Counted from the stretch's first letter, positions 50,913 through 59,463 are shown. The stretch is 64,000 nucleotides of DNA from an uncultured Eubacteriales bacterium (GCA_902764875.1 CACWXP010000007.1:59709-123708); one strand, 5' to 3'. The notes: generated by a model not told the origin, from the sequence alone. Numbers and translations are program-made.

Positions 50913-52358
50913 ATGAAGCGGTCAAACCTTTTTCCTGTCCTGATCGGCGCGGTGATCGTTGTGCTCATCGTGATCGCCGCGACACTGTGGATGAGCGCCG
51001 GCGCACGCAAGGCGACGGATGATGCTGTGGAAAAAGTCAGCGAATTTTATCTGGAAGAACTGGCAGACCGCAGAAGCCAGGTTGTAACCCGTTTCTTTGA
51101 AACAGAGGCGGACCAGATGCAGCGCGCCCTGGCACTGATGACGCAGGAAGACCTTTCCTCACAGGAAGCGCTTAGATCCTTCATCGGGCGTGTGGAAGCC
51201 CTGTACGGGCTGGAGCTGTTTGCCGTTGCGGATGAAGACAATGTTGTCTACACAGAGCATACAACCTATATGGGCGGGAGCCGTTATGCATTTCTGTCGG
51301 ACGAACTGTCCCGGATCCGCACCATCACGACAAATGCCACCTACGGTGGCGGCAAGGATATTTGCCTTTCATTGCCCGTTCAGAACCGGGTATTCAACGG
51401 GAAAAAGCTGAAGACCTGTTTTATTGAAATCAACATGGATGACATTGTCAGCATGCTGGCTTTCAACACGCAGGAGAAAGGGACCTACTTCAGCCTGTAT
51501 TATGAGAACGGCGAAAACCTGACCGGCCTTGATTTCGGCCCCGTCAGCGCAAAACAGAACCTCCTCACATTCATGAGCCGATATCTGACGGCGGCCGAGA
51601 CTGAAGTTCTTTCCGGAAACTTCAGGAACGGAACCGCCGGCAAAGCGCTTTTCTCGTTCTCCGGCGCCGGGCAGATGTTTTATTATTCACCGATCCCCGA
51701 AACTGGCTGGATGATCACCGTGCTGATTCCCGAAAACCTGATTTATGACCAGATCGGCGGCATCCGGGAAGAGACAATGAACCGCAGTATCATCCAGATT
51801 TCGATTACCTGCGCCGCGCTGCTGGCTTTCTTCGGCGTGCTGGCTCTGAAAGCGCAAAGGGAATCCAGGGCCCTGCTGGAAGAAGAGCGGAAGATTGCCG
51901 AACGGGATTCCCTGACAGGCGTCGGCAACAAATATGCCTATACGCAAAAGGTCAACACAGTGGATCAGGATATTCAGAGTGGGAACATCCGGCTGTTTGC
52001 CCTTGTGGTCTGTGACCTGAACGGGCTGAAACAGGTCAACGACACCCAGGGGCATGCCGCGGGAGACAACTATATCCGCAAAGCAAGCCAACTGATCTGC
52101 GACCTGTACAAACACAGCCCGGTCTACCGGATCGGCGGCGATGAATTTGTCGTTTTCCTGGAGGGCACGGATTATGAGCAGCGCAGCGAACTGCTCGAAA
52201 GTTTGGACAGCCGGATGGTTGAAAACAACAAAACCGGCGGCGTGGTGATTGCCGCCGGCATGGCGGAGTATCAGCCGGGAGATTCGCATCTCTTTGATGT
52301 CTTCAGCCGTGCCGACAGCCTGATGTATGAGCGGAAAAAGCAGCTGAAAAATGCCTGA
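50913..52358 (+). CDS. Membrane diguanylate cyclase with extracellular sensor domain
   Basis: The 481-residue protein has a membrane segment at about 7-27, an extracellular Cache-like domain of about 240 residues, a second membrane segment near 290-310 (IIQISITCAALLAFFGVLAL) and a GGDEF domain. The catalytic motif is intact (YRIGGDEFVVFLEG near residue 410). An RxxD inhibitory site is not seen just upstream. It should make c-di-GMP in response to an outside signal, probably through the binding protein encoded just upstream. The HD-GYP protein at 34669 could be an opposing phosphodiesterase. Confidence 0.9.
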   Translation: MKRSNLFPVLIGAVIVVLIVIAATLWMSAGARKATDDAVEKVSEFYLEELADRRSQVVTRFFETEADQMQRALALMTQEDLSSQEALRSFIGRVEALYGLELFAVADEDNVVYTEHTTYMGGSRYAFLSDELSRIRTITTNATYGGGKDICLSLPVQNRVFNGKKLKTCFIEINMDDIVSMLAFNTQEKGTYFSLYYENGENLTGLDFGPVSAKQNLLTFMSRYLTAAETEVLSGNFRNGTAGKALFSFSGAGQMFYYSPIPETGWMITVLIPENLIYDQIGGIREETMNRSIIQISITCAALLAFFGVLALKAQRESRALLEEERKIAERDSLTGVGNKYAYTQKVNTVDQDIQSGNIRLFALVVCDLNGLKQVNDTQGHAAGDNYIRKASQLICDLYKHSPVYRIGGDEFVVFLEGTDYEQRSELLESLDSRMVENNKTGGVVIAAGMAEYQPGDSHLFDVFSRADSLMYERKKQLKNA

Positions 52359-52387
52359 CCATGGAGAAGCCGACACCATTGCATGCA

Positions 52388-52443
52388 GGAGGGCACATTT
52401 TGTGCCATCTGATCTTTTTCGGTTATTTTCTGCTACACTAATC
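52388..52443 (+). promoter_or_regulatory. Promoter/operator copy 2, without its gene
   Basis: The palindrome GGCACATTTTGTGCC (52392-52406) and the following TTTTC-GGTTATTTTCTGCTACACT repeat copy 1 closely, with -10 box TACACT at 52434. It points into the end of a convergent transposase-like fragment, so nothing recognisable is transcribed. The gene it once served was probably lost when the mobile-element patch arrived. Confidence 0.6.
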
Positions 52444-52476
52444 ACAGTCATTAGAGTTTTTGCACATATGAACCCC

Positions 52477-52857
52477 TCATTTGCGTGAAACAGGAAATGA
52501 TTCTTGAGGAATAAATCCTATTTCTTCAAGCAACTCAATATCCCTTATCCTGGTGTTATGCAGTTTCCATTCGTTTTCGTGTTGAACCATCCGCATGTGT
52601 CCGGATTTAATGAGGGCATCAAAAGTGGAAATGCTTGGTTTATTCAGAGCTTTGACCGCTTCATTCAAACGGGAATGGATTAATCCTGTAACCAGCATAA
52701 TAAAATCAAAACCATGGGCGCAATAGTAATCCTGGTTCTTCAGGTCATTAAAATCAGCATCGTTCTTGATATAGTTGTTTCCATTCCGTTTACCATGGGT
52801 ATCCCTCCAGATAATCCTCAACAGATCCTTCAATCCGTTCGTCCACGTTGCTTTCAA
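52477..52857 (-). pseudogene. Transposase-like C-terminal fragment
   Basis: The readable part starts near NYIKNDADFNDLKNQDYYCAHGFDFIMLVTGLIHSRLNEAV and ends SFPVSRK. The helix DFIMLVTGLIHSRL and the terminal segment with LHNTRIRDIELLEEIGF resemble the C-terminus of IS1634/IS4-type transposases. The first 30 codons overlap the next gene in another frame and are not native. The N-terminal catalytic part is missing. This identification is tentative. Confidence 0.45.
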
Positions 52858-53452
52858 AAGACATCGCTACTGAAACAGGATCTGCTGTTTCGTTTTTTGC
52901 AAACAGAGCAGGATCATATTTCCAAAGCTCCAGTATGACAGGATCTGCATTCGGTTCCCAGCGAATATCAATCTCCGTAATTTTATCCGAATTGATTGCG
53001 GCTTTCCATACAGCGCGTACAGGAATACGCGGATGATTCAACATGGAGCATTGCGCAAGTGCGGATTCTCCGGAAAAGGGATAACGATCATACTCCCTGC
53101 TATTCTGCACGGTGATCATTCTTTGAACAGGATTGATCAAAAATGGTTTTGCTTGCTTGTACAATTCAATGCCTGAGCTTTCTAATCTCATCAGGAACTC
53201 TTTCCCGGTCTTTTTTTGAGAAATGAGACCCATTGCAGCCAATTGCTCACTGGCCCTGGTCAGTGAGGTTCGGGTCACGCCGATTGCTTCCGCCGCATCC
53301 TTCTTCATGACAGGTTTTCCGTTACTCTTATACAACAGCCAGAGAAACAGAGACTGACTAACGGGGGTCTTCCATAAAACAGTATTAGGCAGAAATTCAG
53401 AAAAGGCATCTGCGTGCTGGATTGGCCAATACTGAATTATGGAGGAAAACAC
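52790..53452 (-). CDS. Winged-helix (MarR/AbiEi-like) regulator, possibly 5'-truncated
   Basis: The 220-residue frame starts at a GTG that lies inside the ribosome-site region of the divergent TnpV gene, so the original N-terminus may be lost. Residues about 35-95 form a winged HTH (KPVMKKDAAEAIGVTRTSLTRASEQLAAMGLISQKKTG). The C-terminal 110 residues (FSGESALAQCSML, VPVRAVWKAAINSD, ELWKYDPALF) resemble the nucleotidyltransferase-partner or AbiEi-like regulatory domains. It may regulate an adjacent element. The function is not certain. Confidence 0.6.
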   Translation of the reverse strand: MFSSIIQYWPIQHADAFSEFLPNTVLWKTPVSQSLFLWLLYKSNGKPVMKKDAAEAIGVTRTSLTRASEQLAAMGLISQKKTGKEFLMRLESSGIELYKQAKPFLINPVQRMITVQNSREYDRYPFSGESALAQCSMLNHPRIPVRAVWKAAINSDKITEIDIRWEPNADPVILELWKYDPALFAKNETADPVSVAMSFESNVDERIEGSVEDYLEGYPW

Positions 53453-53453
53453 A

Positions 53454-53831
53454 ATGAAATCTCTGTTTGAAGAACTTGGCGGGACCTACACCCTGGGCAA
53501 AGACGGGATGTACTATCCGAACCTGATGATTGAGGAAGCTGATCAGCATCCCATTGGGAAATGGGGACGGATGCACAGGGAATACCTGAAGGAGCAGCAT
53601 CCGAGACTTTATCAACGGCTCATTCTGAACGGGACTTTGGGCAGGCATCTCGCCGATGCCAACGAGAGAGCTGCGGTGATGCTTGAAAGCCTGATTGCAC
53701 AGATGGTCAGGCAGGAGGGCATCACGGGGCAACTCAAGGCAGAAAAGCCCATGGTATGGGTTGGTAGGATGAACAGTATTCGCAGCCGAGCCGAGGAGAT
53801 TGTCATAGAAGAAGTCATAAATACCCTGTAA
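53454..53831 (+). CDS. tnpV: TnpV family transposon-encoded protein
   Basis: The ATG at 53454 follows GGAGG by eight bases and gives 125 residues. LFEELGGTYTLGKDGMYYPNL, KWGRMHREYLKEQHPRLYQRLILNGTL and the helical C-terminus match TnpV proteins carried by Clostridia transposons. Their function is poorly understood. Alone, without tnpX-like recombinase genes, it marks the remains of a mobile element between 52477 and about 53890. A terminator follows. Confidence 0.85.
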   Translation: MKSLFEELGGTYTLGKDGMYYPNLMIEEADQHPIGKWGRMHREYLKEQHPRLYQRLILNGTLGRHLADANERAAVMLESLIAQMVRQEGITGQLKAEKPMVWVGRMNSIRSRAEEIVIEEVINTL

Positions 53832-53839
53832 ACAAAGCA

Positions 53840-53887
53840 GCTGCTGGTATGATCGGGAAGACCATACCGGCGGCTATTGTAGTTTTT
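53840..53887 (+). terminator. Terminator after tnpV
   Basis: GCTGCTGGTATG (53840-53851) pairs with CATACCGGCGGC (53863-53874) with two G-T pairs, followed by TATTGTAGTTTTT. Confidence 0.7.
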
Positions 53888-54010
53888 GGACCGCATATAT
53901 GAGGATCTGGGGAAAACACAGCCAGGTTGATTCAATCTAAGCAGGATTATCAAGATGTAGAACGAATAACTACCTTCAGAAGTTCCTGTTTTATGGAACT
54001 TAGAAGAGCC

Positions 54011-54032
54011 AAACCCCGATCATCCGGGGTTT
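54011..54032. terminator. Short hairpin AAACCCCG/CGGGGTTT
   Basis: An 8-bp perfect stem with a six-base loop has A-rich and T-rich ends and could end transcription from either side. It lies in the 264-base gap between tnpV and the HTH gene, which holds no gene. Confidence 0.5.
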
Positions 54033-54095
54033 AACGAATGCGCTTGTCAATGAACTGCCGACTATGGCTTTGAATCAGTCAAAGGAGTGCAAGAT

Positions 54096-54548
54096 ATGGG
54101 TCAAAATAGGCTCAGCACAGAGGAGCTCTTTTCTCTTCTTTTTCAGACATCCAGCCTCCCTTTGTTTCTGGAAGAAAAAGGGTCAGTCATTACGTTGCCG
54201 GTTTTTCATGAATATATCGCCTCTCTGTGCGCTGAGCAAAACGAAGTGCCTGAGCATATCATACAGCGCGCCGGACTGGAAAAATCATTCGGGCACCAGC
54301 TTTTCAGCGGAAGAAGAACCCCATCAAGGGATACGGTACTACAGCTTGCTTTTGGGTTTTCGCTATCGGTAACCGATACGCAGGAATTATTAAAAGTTGC
54401 CAGAAAGAGTCCTCTGTATCCACGTGTAAAAAGGGATTCTGCTATCATCTACTGCCTTTATCATGGTAAATCTTTCGTTGATACGCAAATTATCCTTCAT
54501 GATTTAGACTTGCCCATTTTAGGCGACGGAGGACGAAAAAATGATTGA
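54096..54548 (+). CDS. HTH-like DNA-binding protein paired with a protein kinase
   Basis: The ATG at 54096 follows AAGGAG and gives 150 residues. EVPEHIIQRAGLEKSFGHQLFSGRRTPSRDTVLQLAFGFSLSVTDTQELLKVA has the helix pattern of XRE-type HTH domains, with the recognition helix near SRDTVLQLAF. The C-terminal part (KRDSAIIYCLYHGKSFVDTQIILHDL) is shared by small regulators found next to kinases in Clostridia. Its end overlaps the kinase gene by eight bases, so the two are translated together. The regulator is a likely target or controller of the kinase. Confidence 0.7.
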   Translation: MGQNRLSTEELFSLLFQTSSLPLFLEEKGSVITLPVFHEYIASLCAEQNEVPEHIIQRAGLEKSFGHQLFSGRRTPSRDTVLQLAFGFSLSVTDTQELLKVARKSPLYPRVKRDSAIIYCLYHGKSFVDTQIILHDLDLPILGDGGRKND

Positions 54549-55938
54549 CAATCAATCTGCTGTGCAGGAAATAGAGAACATATTTTCAAAAGCTGGATAC
54601 CCCGCTGCATTTTTGGCAGATTATGATCAATTGGAATGCCTCGCTTCTCATCATGGGAGGGAAACCTTTTTGGTATCACAAAAAGGAACACATAATTTTT
54701 GCGTAGCAAAATGCTATGATAGCTCATTATTTTCAGAGCCGAATACCGAAAGTATACTGCGTAACCTGCATCATGAAGGAATCCCGGATTATTGCGACAG
54801 CTATAAAAATGATTCAATGTTTGTTATTGTGCGCTCATACATCGAAGGAACGCCGCTTAGTGATTATGCCAGAAACAATGATTTATCCCAAGAGGAAATC
54901 GTACAGCTTTGCATAAAACTTTCGGATGTCTTGATTTATCTTCATAACCAGACGCCGCCTGTCATTCATCGCGATATAAAGCCAGAAAACATCATTGTTA
55001 CGAAAAATGAAGATGTCGTGCTGATTGATTTTGACATCGCAAGAACTTTCAAAACTGCAGAGGAATCGGATACTGTTTTCTTCGGGACAAAAGGATATGC
55101 GCCGCCTGAACAATATGGCTTTGCGCAGACCGATACCAGATCTGATATATATTCTTTCGGCGTGCTGCTTCGTTTTCTCCTGACTGACAGCGTGCGGGAG
55201 AATCATAAGATACGTCTGTATAAACCACTCAGGAACATTATTACCAAATGTACGGCTTTTGATCCGAAAAATCGTTATTCAGACATGAATCAGGTGAAAC
55301 GCGCGCTGCTGAATGCAAATCCGCGCTCTCAGGTTATACGGATCGTCAGAATATCGATTTGTGTTCTTGCAGTCATGGCAGTTGTTTCTTTCGCCGGAAA
55401 AACCGCCTATGAGCGGATCACATACAATCCTTTTACGGATGGCACAGTTATTCCGCGGGTCATGCCGGACGAAGAGCGCCAGCGGGAGGCGGTTTCCTAT
55501 CTTCAGAGCAAATATGGAACGCACATCTTTGATAACAGCGCTGCGCATTATACCGTGGGGATGCTGAAGGATACCCTGATCGAGGTATATGGCCTTGAAA
55601 ATGACTATGTGAGGATTCCCAGCCCGTTAGAACCTCCGCAGGAGAATGAAGCCCATTTTCTTCCCTGGTCTCTGGACGATATGCAATACATTGACAGGGA
55701 TTATCTGGCGTATTTCGTGACAAAAACCTATTGGCCCCAGGTGGTTGCTGATTGGTCATCTATTAAAGGAAACCCGGAAGAATACCCAGGGATTACCGTG
55801 TCCTTGAAATGGTGCGAAGATCATGGAATTCTTATCGGCGTAAACCGGCCGAGGGATGTTTCCTGCGGAGAAGCAGCCATTGCGTTTGCTAACGCTGATA
55901 AAGTATATGCCATGATGCAGGGCACTCAGAAAAAATAA
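54541..55938 (+). CDS. Membrane Ser/Thr protein kinase with DFD in place of DFG
   Basis: The 465-residue protein has a Hanks-type kinase domain (residues about 30-265): Lys57 in FCVAKC, HRDIKPEN at 143-150, and the metal-binding motif as IDFDIA (Asp163-Phe-Asp165) instead of DFG. GTKGYAPPEQYG and SDIYSFG follow. The glycine loop is weak. A membrane helix (RISICVLAVMAVVSF, near 275) is followed by an extracellular domain of about 180 residues without PASTA repeats; it ends with a helical S-layer-like pattern (CGEAAIAFANADKVYAMM). Catalysis is plausible because the key Lys and both Asp remain. A terminator follows. Confidence 0.85.
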   Translation: MIDNQSAVQEIENIFSKAGYPAAFLADYDQLECLASHHGRETFLVSQKGTHNFCVAKCYDSSLFSEPNTESILRNLHHEGIPDYCDSYKNDSMFVIVRSYIEGTPLSDYARNNDLSQEEIVQLCIKLSDVLIYLHNQTPPVIHRDIKPENIIVTKNEDVVLIDFDIARTFKTAEESDTVFFGTKGYAPPEQYGFAQTDTRSDIYSFGVLLRFLLTDSVRENHKIRLYKPLRNIITKCTAFDPKNRYSDMNQVKRALLNANPRSQVIRIVRISICVLAVMAVVSFAGKTAYERITYNPFTDGTVIPRVMPDEERQREAVSYLQSKYGTHIFDNSAAHYTVGMLKDTLIEVYGLENDYVRIPSPLEPPQENEAHFLPWSLDDMQYIDRDYLAYFVTKTYWPQVVADWSSIKGNPEEYPGITVSLKWCEDHGILIGVNRPRDVSCGEAAIAFANADKVYAMMQGTQKK

Positions 55939-55947
55939 TCTGCCTAA

Positions 55948-55970
55948 GTGGGCGTGACGCCCACCCATTT
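55948..55970 (+). terminator. Terminator after the kinase gene
   Basis: GTGGGCG (55948-55954) and CGCCCAC (55958-55964) form a perfect stem with a three-base loop, followed by CCATTTTCC. The T-run is short. Confidence 0.55.
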
Positions 55971-56031
55971 TCCTCCATGGATTGATAGAATAAAGAAGGA
56001 GCACCAAATAACTTATTGGAGGGAAATGAAA

Positions 56032-56586
56032 ATGAAAACCGGAAAAAGAATAACCGCTATGTTATGCTCCGTCCTGCTTCTTGCTTTCCTTGTGTCTTGC
56101 AACACCTTGGCGCTCGCTGAGGAAGTGCCGGAATTGAACTGGACGGATCTGGTTACCGAAGAAATAGAGGCTCAGGGAGCATTCCAAAAGATTGAGATAT
56201 CGGATTCTCTTTCGATCCAGCTTTGGATTCCTGCTGAGATGATTTCGGTTGACACCAGCTTCATGGACGGCCCATTCAAGCCTGTTGCGCTTTATGGGAC
56301 GGAAGATCAGGCCAGGTCTGTCATTCTTTTTGTTTCAGAAGTATCAAGCCTGGATGAATACGTCGCGCTCATGGAAAAAGAAGGAGGCGGCTCAAACTTC
56401 AACAGTATTATAATAAACGGTGTTGAATGCATTTCTTATGATGTGGAAAAAGATAATATCCTGAGCTTGATTTATCCTGTTTCTGATCATATGGTGCTTT
56501 CTGTGAATTGTATGCCAATGGACGCAGACGAAAACTGGGAAATAACAAGAAATATCATTCTTTCGTCAATTCACCCCGCAGAATAA
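56032..56586 (+). CDS. Small secreted lipoprotein of unknown function
   Basis: The ATG at 56032, eight bases after GGAGGG, gives 184 residues with a lipoprotein signal peptide: hydrophobic core MLCSVLLLAFLVSC with an LVSC lipobox at about residue 21. The mature domain (IEISDSLSIQLWIPAEM, ILFVSEVSSLDEYVALMEKEGG, INGVECISYDVEKDNILSLIYPVSDHMVLSVN) looks like a single compact alpha/beta unit. I do not recognise the family. It follows the kinase gene and has its own terminator; it might be an extracellular partner of the kinase. Confidence 0.7.
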   Translation: MKTGKRITAMLCSVLLLAFLVSCNTLALAEEVPELNWTDLVTEEIEAQGAFQKIEISDSLSIQLWIPAEMISVDTSFMDGPFKPVALYGTEDQARSVILFVSEVSSLDEYVALMEKEGGGSNFNSIIINGVECISYDVEKDNILSLIYPVSDHMVLSVNCMPMDADENWEITRNIILSSIHPAE

Positions 56587-56649
56587 ACTGTAACATACTT
56601 AAAACATTGAATCTCGTTTAGGCGAAACAAGAAAAGAGTTAAATCAAAA

Positions 56650-56690
56650 GTGGAGAAGCGTCACACAAAGGCTTCTTCACTTCTTCTTTT
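56650..56690 (+). terminator. Terminator after the lipoprotein gene
   Basis: GTGGAGAAGC (56650-56659) pairs with GCTTCTTCAC (56671-56680) with one G-T pair, followed by TTCTTCTTTT. The remaining 210-base gap to the Ogt gene shows nothing else. Confidence 0.75.
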
Positions 56691-56798
56691 GGATGCTGCC
56701 GGTGTGGCGCGGGTCCATATCCAGCGTGCTGCGTGATCCTTGTGCGGGCCAGCCGGCGGAGCTTCATGGGCTTTGCCTGCCCGGTTCGCTTTACGGCG

Positions 56799-57383
56799 CT
56801 ATTTTGGAGATGGTGTCCGGATGCTGAACCGGGGAACAACGGTTCCATGGCAGGAACACATATCTGCACCTTCCATCTGCAGTAAGCGAATTTTTCTGTC
56901 AATCCCTCCGGCATACCCTGTCAGACTGCCGTTCGTGCCCACCACTCTATGGCACGGGATGATGAGGGAAATGGAGTTGTGTGCTACCGCACCGCCCACA
57001 GCCTGCGCAGACATTTCAGAAAGATTCATCTGCCGCGCTACGGTTTCGGCTATCTGCCCGTAGGTCATCGTCCGGCCAAAGGGAATCGTGAGCATAATCT
57101 CCCAGACCATTTTTCTGAAGGCAGTGGTGCGCATGGACAGCTTTGGCGTAAAATCCGGCGCTTTACCGCTGAAATATATATCCAGCCACTGATCCGCTTC
57201 TTCAAAGACAGGGAGCGGCTTCTCTTCCGCGGTTTTGTTCAGCGTATTCGCGAAATACTTCTGCCCATCAAACCACAGGCCGATGAGCGCGTCCCCATCG
57301 CTGGCTAAAGTGATCCCGCCGAGGGGAGAATCGTAGTGATGTGTGTAATCCATCTTCATATCAGAGATTGGGCTGCCGGCCAC
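56799..57383 (-). CDS. ogt: Methylated-DNA-protein-cysteine methyltransferase (Ogt type)
   Basis: A GTG at 57383, seven bases after GGAGG, gives 194 residues. DSPLGGITLASDG starts the N-terminal domain; the C-terminal domain has FRKMVWEIMLTIPFGRTMTYGQIA and the active-site IPCHRVVG with the acceptor cysteine near residue 155. The enzyme repairs O6-methylguanine by irreversible transfer of the methyl group to itself. The last 20 residues after the usual end (CSCHGTVVPRFSIRTPSPK) are unusual and may reflect a changed stop. It is last in a four-gene run. Confidence 0.92.
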   Translation of the reverse strand: MAGSPISDMKMDYTHHYDSPLGGITLASDGDALIGLWFDGQKYFANTLNKTAEEKPLPVFEEADQWLDIYFSGKAPDFTPKLSMRTTAFRKMVWEIMLTIPFGRTMTYGQIAETVARQMNLSEMSAQAVGGAVAHNSISLIIPCHRVVGTNGSLTGYAGGIDRKIRLLQMEGADMCSCHGTVVPRFSIRTPSPK

Positions 57384-57417
57384 TGTCTTTCCTCCAGGAA
57401 TATTTGTATTCGCAATC

Positions 57418-58287
57418 CTACTGCGCCATATAAGCGTAAAGCGTTACCCACTTGTTCTCTTCACCGATGTTTCCAGCCTTGAATGCCGGTACACCTTTGG
57501 ATGCTGTCAAAATATATCTTCCGTTTTCCGTTCGATACTGATTCAGTACTTTATATTCGGCCTGCATTGCTTCAGAATCCGGCTGGCACCCCAGAACCCT
57601 CAGCGCATAAAGGATGTTCTGCGCTCCAACTTTGATCGGGTCAGAAGGATAGAAAGTACCAAGCATTACGTCAACCATGGGCGTCTTCATATCGTCCGTT
57701 CTGAAGAAAATGTTTCTTTTCATAAAATAATGCACAAGTTTATTCTCGCAGTCCATCCTGTATCCCAGCAGATGCAGTTCAGCGACAAGCAGGAGATATT
57801 CCACCGTCAGACGTGCGCAGCTCTTATGCGGTTTCCGCGGATCGTTTGTCTTTTTGTTTGTGCTGATGCATCCAAAGCCACCGTCTTCCTTGATTCCGCT
57901 TAAGACACAGGCGATTTCGTTCTTTACAATATCCTCCTGATCGTATCCCAGTTTCACGAGATTCCTGAGGAGGTATGGCTCTCCGCACAGCATTTTGAAT
58001 CCTGTGCTTTGTATCAGGCCAAACACTTCATCATCGATATCCTTTCCGACATCCTTGCGGGTCAGACCCCACTCGGCAAAAGCCATGATGGCGTCGAACT
58101 TATCCCACGGTTTATCCTTCCTGTTTTTTTTCAGTGCCCGTTCATAAGTTTTACTGTGCAGGAGCCGTCTTTTGCATTCGACGACTTTTTCGTCATCATC
58201 CGGCAGTTTCATATATTCTTTGAGCGTTCTGAGCCGAACTTCCGGTGTTTCTTCCTCCAGAAGCCAATCCAAAATCGACTGATTCAT
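57418..58287 (-). CDS. Prenyltransferase/squalene-cyclase-like helical protein
   Basis: The ATG at 58287 follows GGAGG and gives 289 residues. Helical repeats such as RLLHSKTYERALKKN, WDKFDAIMAFAEWGLTRKD, YLLRNLVKLGYDQEDIVKNEI, CISTNKKTNDPRKPHKSCARLTVEYLLLVAEL resemble uncharacterised alpha/alpha-toroid proteins often annotated prenyltransferase. There is no proof of enzyme activity. It lies 13 bases after the AraC gene and may be under its control. Confidence 0.65.
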   Translation of the reverse strand: MNQSILDWLLEEETPEVRLRTLKEYMKLPDDDEKVVECKRRLLHSKTYERALKKNRKDKPWDKFDAIMAFAEWGLTRKDVGKDIDDEVFGLIQSTGFKMLCGEPYLLRNLVKLGYDQEDIVKNEIACVLSGIKEDGGFGCISTNKKTNDPRKPHKSCARLTVEYLLLVAELHLLGYRMDCENKLVHYFMKRNIFFRTDDMKTPMVDVMLGTFYPSDPIKVGAQNILYALRVLGCQPDSEAMQAEYKVLNQYRTENGRYILTASKGVPAFKAGNIGEENKWVTLYAYMAQ

Positions 58288-58300
58288 CTTTTCCTCCGCA

Positions 58301-59140
58301 TCACTTGCTTTTCCTGACAGGAATGCAGATCTCACTGACATAATCCCGTGAAGACGGATCTCCGGGCAGGTAGTTTTCGATGTCATAATCGGGAATCAGC
58401 TCATAATCGGAAACCGGCAGCCATTCCTTGTAAATCCGTTCCCACATGGCCTGGATTGCCCCGGGCATCGGGCCGACGCATTTGAAAACCGCCCAGGTGT
58501 ATTCCGAAATATGGATAATCTCAAACCCTTCCGGGATGCCTTCCACATCGGAAGCTTTGCAGCCGATGCCGTACCGGAACTCATCACCATCGGTTTTCTG
58601 CTGGGCACAAAGTCCGAGGTATCCCGGGATCTTACGGTATTCTTCATTGGCGTAATACTCGTCCCAGAACTTCGGAATCTCGTCTTCGCTTGTTTCCGCA
58701 TGAAAAACCTTCGCATGCATGAGAAGATCCATCGCTTCCCATTTTTCAATTTTGTACTCCATGATGCAGCCTCCTTCAATTGTCATACGGACGGTAAACC
58801 GATTCATGAACTGAATGGGGCTTCCCTTTTTCGCCTGCATCGGCGAAACGCCGTGGAACCGAGTAAACGCTTTGGTGAAGCTTTCCGGCGAATCATAGCA
58901 GTATTTCAAAGCGACGTCGATGACCTTTTCGTCTCCGCTGATCAGATCTGCCCCGGCCTGCGAAAGGCGCCTTTTACGCAGGTATTCCGCCGGGGACATT
59001 TCTGTCAGCAGGGAAAACGCCCTCTGGAAATGAAAGGCAGAAAGGTTTACATGCTTCGAGATATCCGCCAGCGTGATTTCATCCGTCAGATGCCTCTCCA
59101 TATATTCGATGGCGTCGTTGATAGTTTTGATCCAGTTCAT
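58301..59140 (-). CDS. AraC-type regulator with GyrI-like ligand-binding domain
   Basis: The 279-residue protein starts after GGAGGG. Residues 1-105 are a double AraC HTH (NDAIEYMERHLTDEITLADISKHVNLSAFHFQRAFS and VALKYCYDSPESFTKAFTRFHGVSPMQAKKG). Residues about 125-279 are a GyrI-like effector domain (PKFWDEYYANEEYRKIPGYLGLC, EYTWAVFKCVGPMPGAIQAMWERIYKEWLP). This is the Rob/BmrR-type arrangement for sensing small hydrophobic or cationic compounds. Its start overlaps the truncated GNAT gene by four bases. Confidence 0.92.
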   Translation of the reverse strand: MNWIKTINDAIEYMERHLTDEITLADISKHVNLSAFHFQRAFSLLTEMSPAEYLRKRRLSQAGADLISGDEKVIDVALKYCYDSPESFTKAFTRFHGVSPMQAKKGSPIQFMNRFTVRMTIEGGCIMEYKIEKWEAMDLLMHAKVFHAETSEDEIPKFWDEYYANEEYRKIPGYLGLCAQQKTDGDEFRYGIGCKASDVEGIPEGFEIIHISEYTWAVFKCVGPMPGAIQAMWERIYKEWLPVSDYELIPDYDIENYLPGDPSSRDYVSEICIPVRKSK

Positions 59141-59463
59141 CCGGTCTCCCTCCTTTCACAATTGATCATAAGACTGTTCAAAGGCGTAATCCTGTCCCGG
59201 ATTGCTTTGTTTTGTCCGGTTCGTACCTGATATGTTGCCGTGCCGATCTTGCAAAAGCCGACAAAATCATTGCCGTTCTCAATCACAGCAATGCGGGATT
59301 TGCCTTCTTCAAGTTCGCTTTCGAACTGCTTTATTCTCTCTTCGGAGGGTGTTTTGGGGTAGCTGCCTTTGAAATGAACGGAGACTTTATTATGATGCTC
59401 CGCCAATGCTTCCAGACATTCATAGAGTTTTCCGTTTTCTTCTGAATGAATCTCTTTGATCAT
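59137..59463 (-). pseudogene. Truncated GNAT acetyltransferase
   Basis: The frame from ATG 59463 begins like a complete GNAT N-terminus (MIKEIHSEENGKLYECLEALAEHHN, RIAVIENGNDFVGFCKI). The acetyl-CoA loop that must follow is missing; the sequence after CKIGTATYQVRTGQNK is unrelated and stops in an overlap with the AraC start. With 108 residues it is about two thirds of the family length. It is probably inactive but still placed so that translation carries into the AraC gene. Confidence 0.65.
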
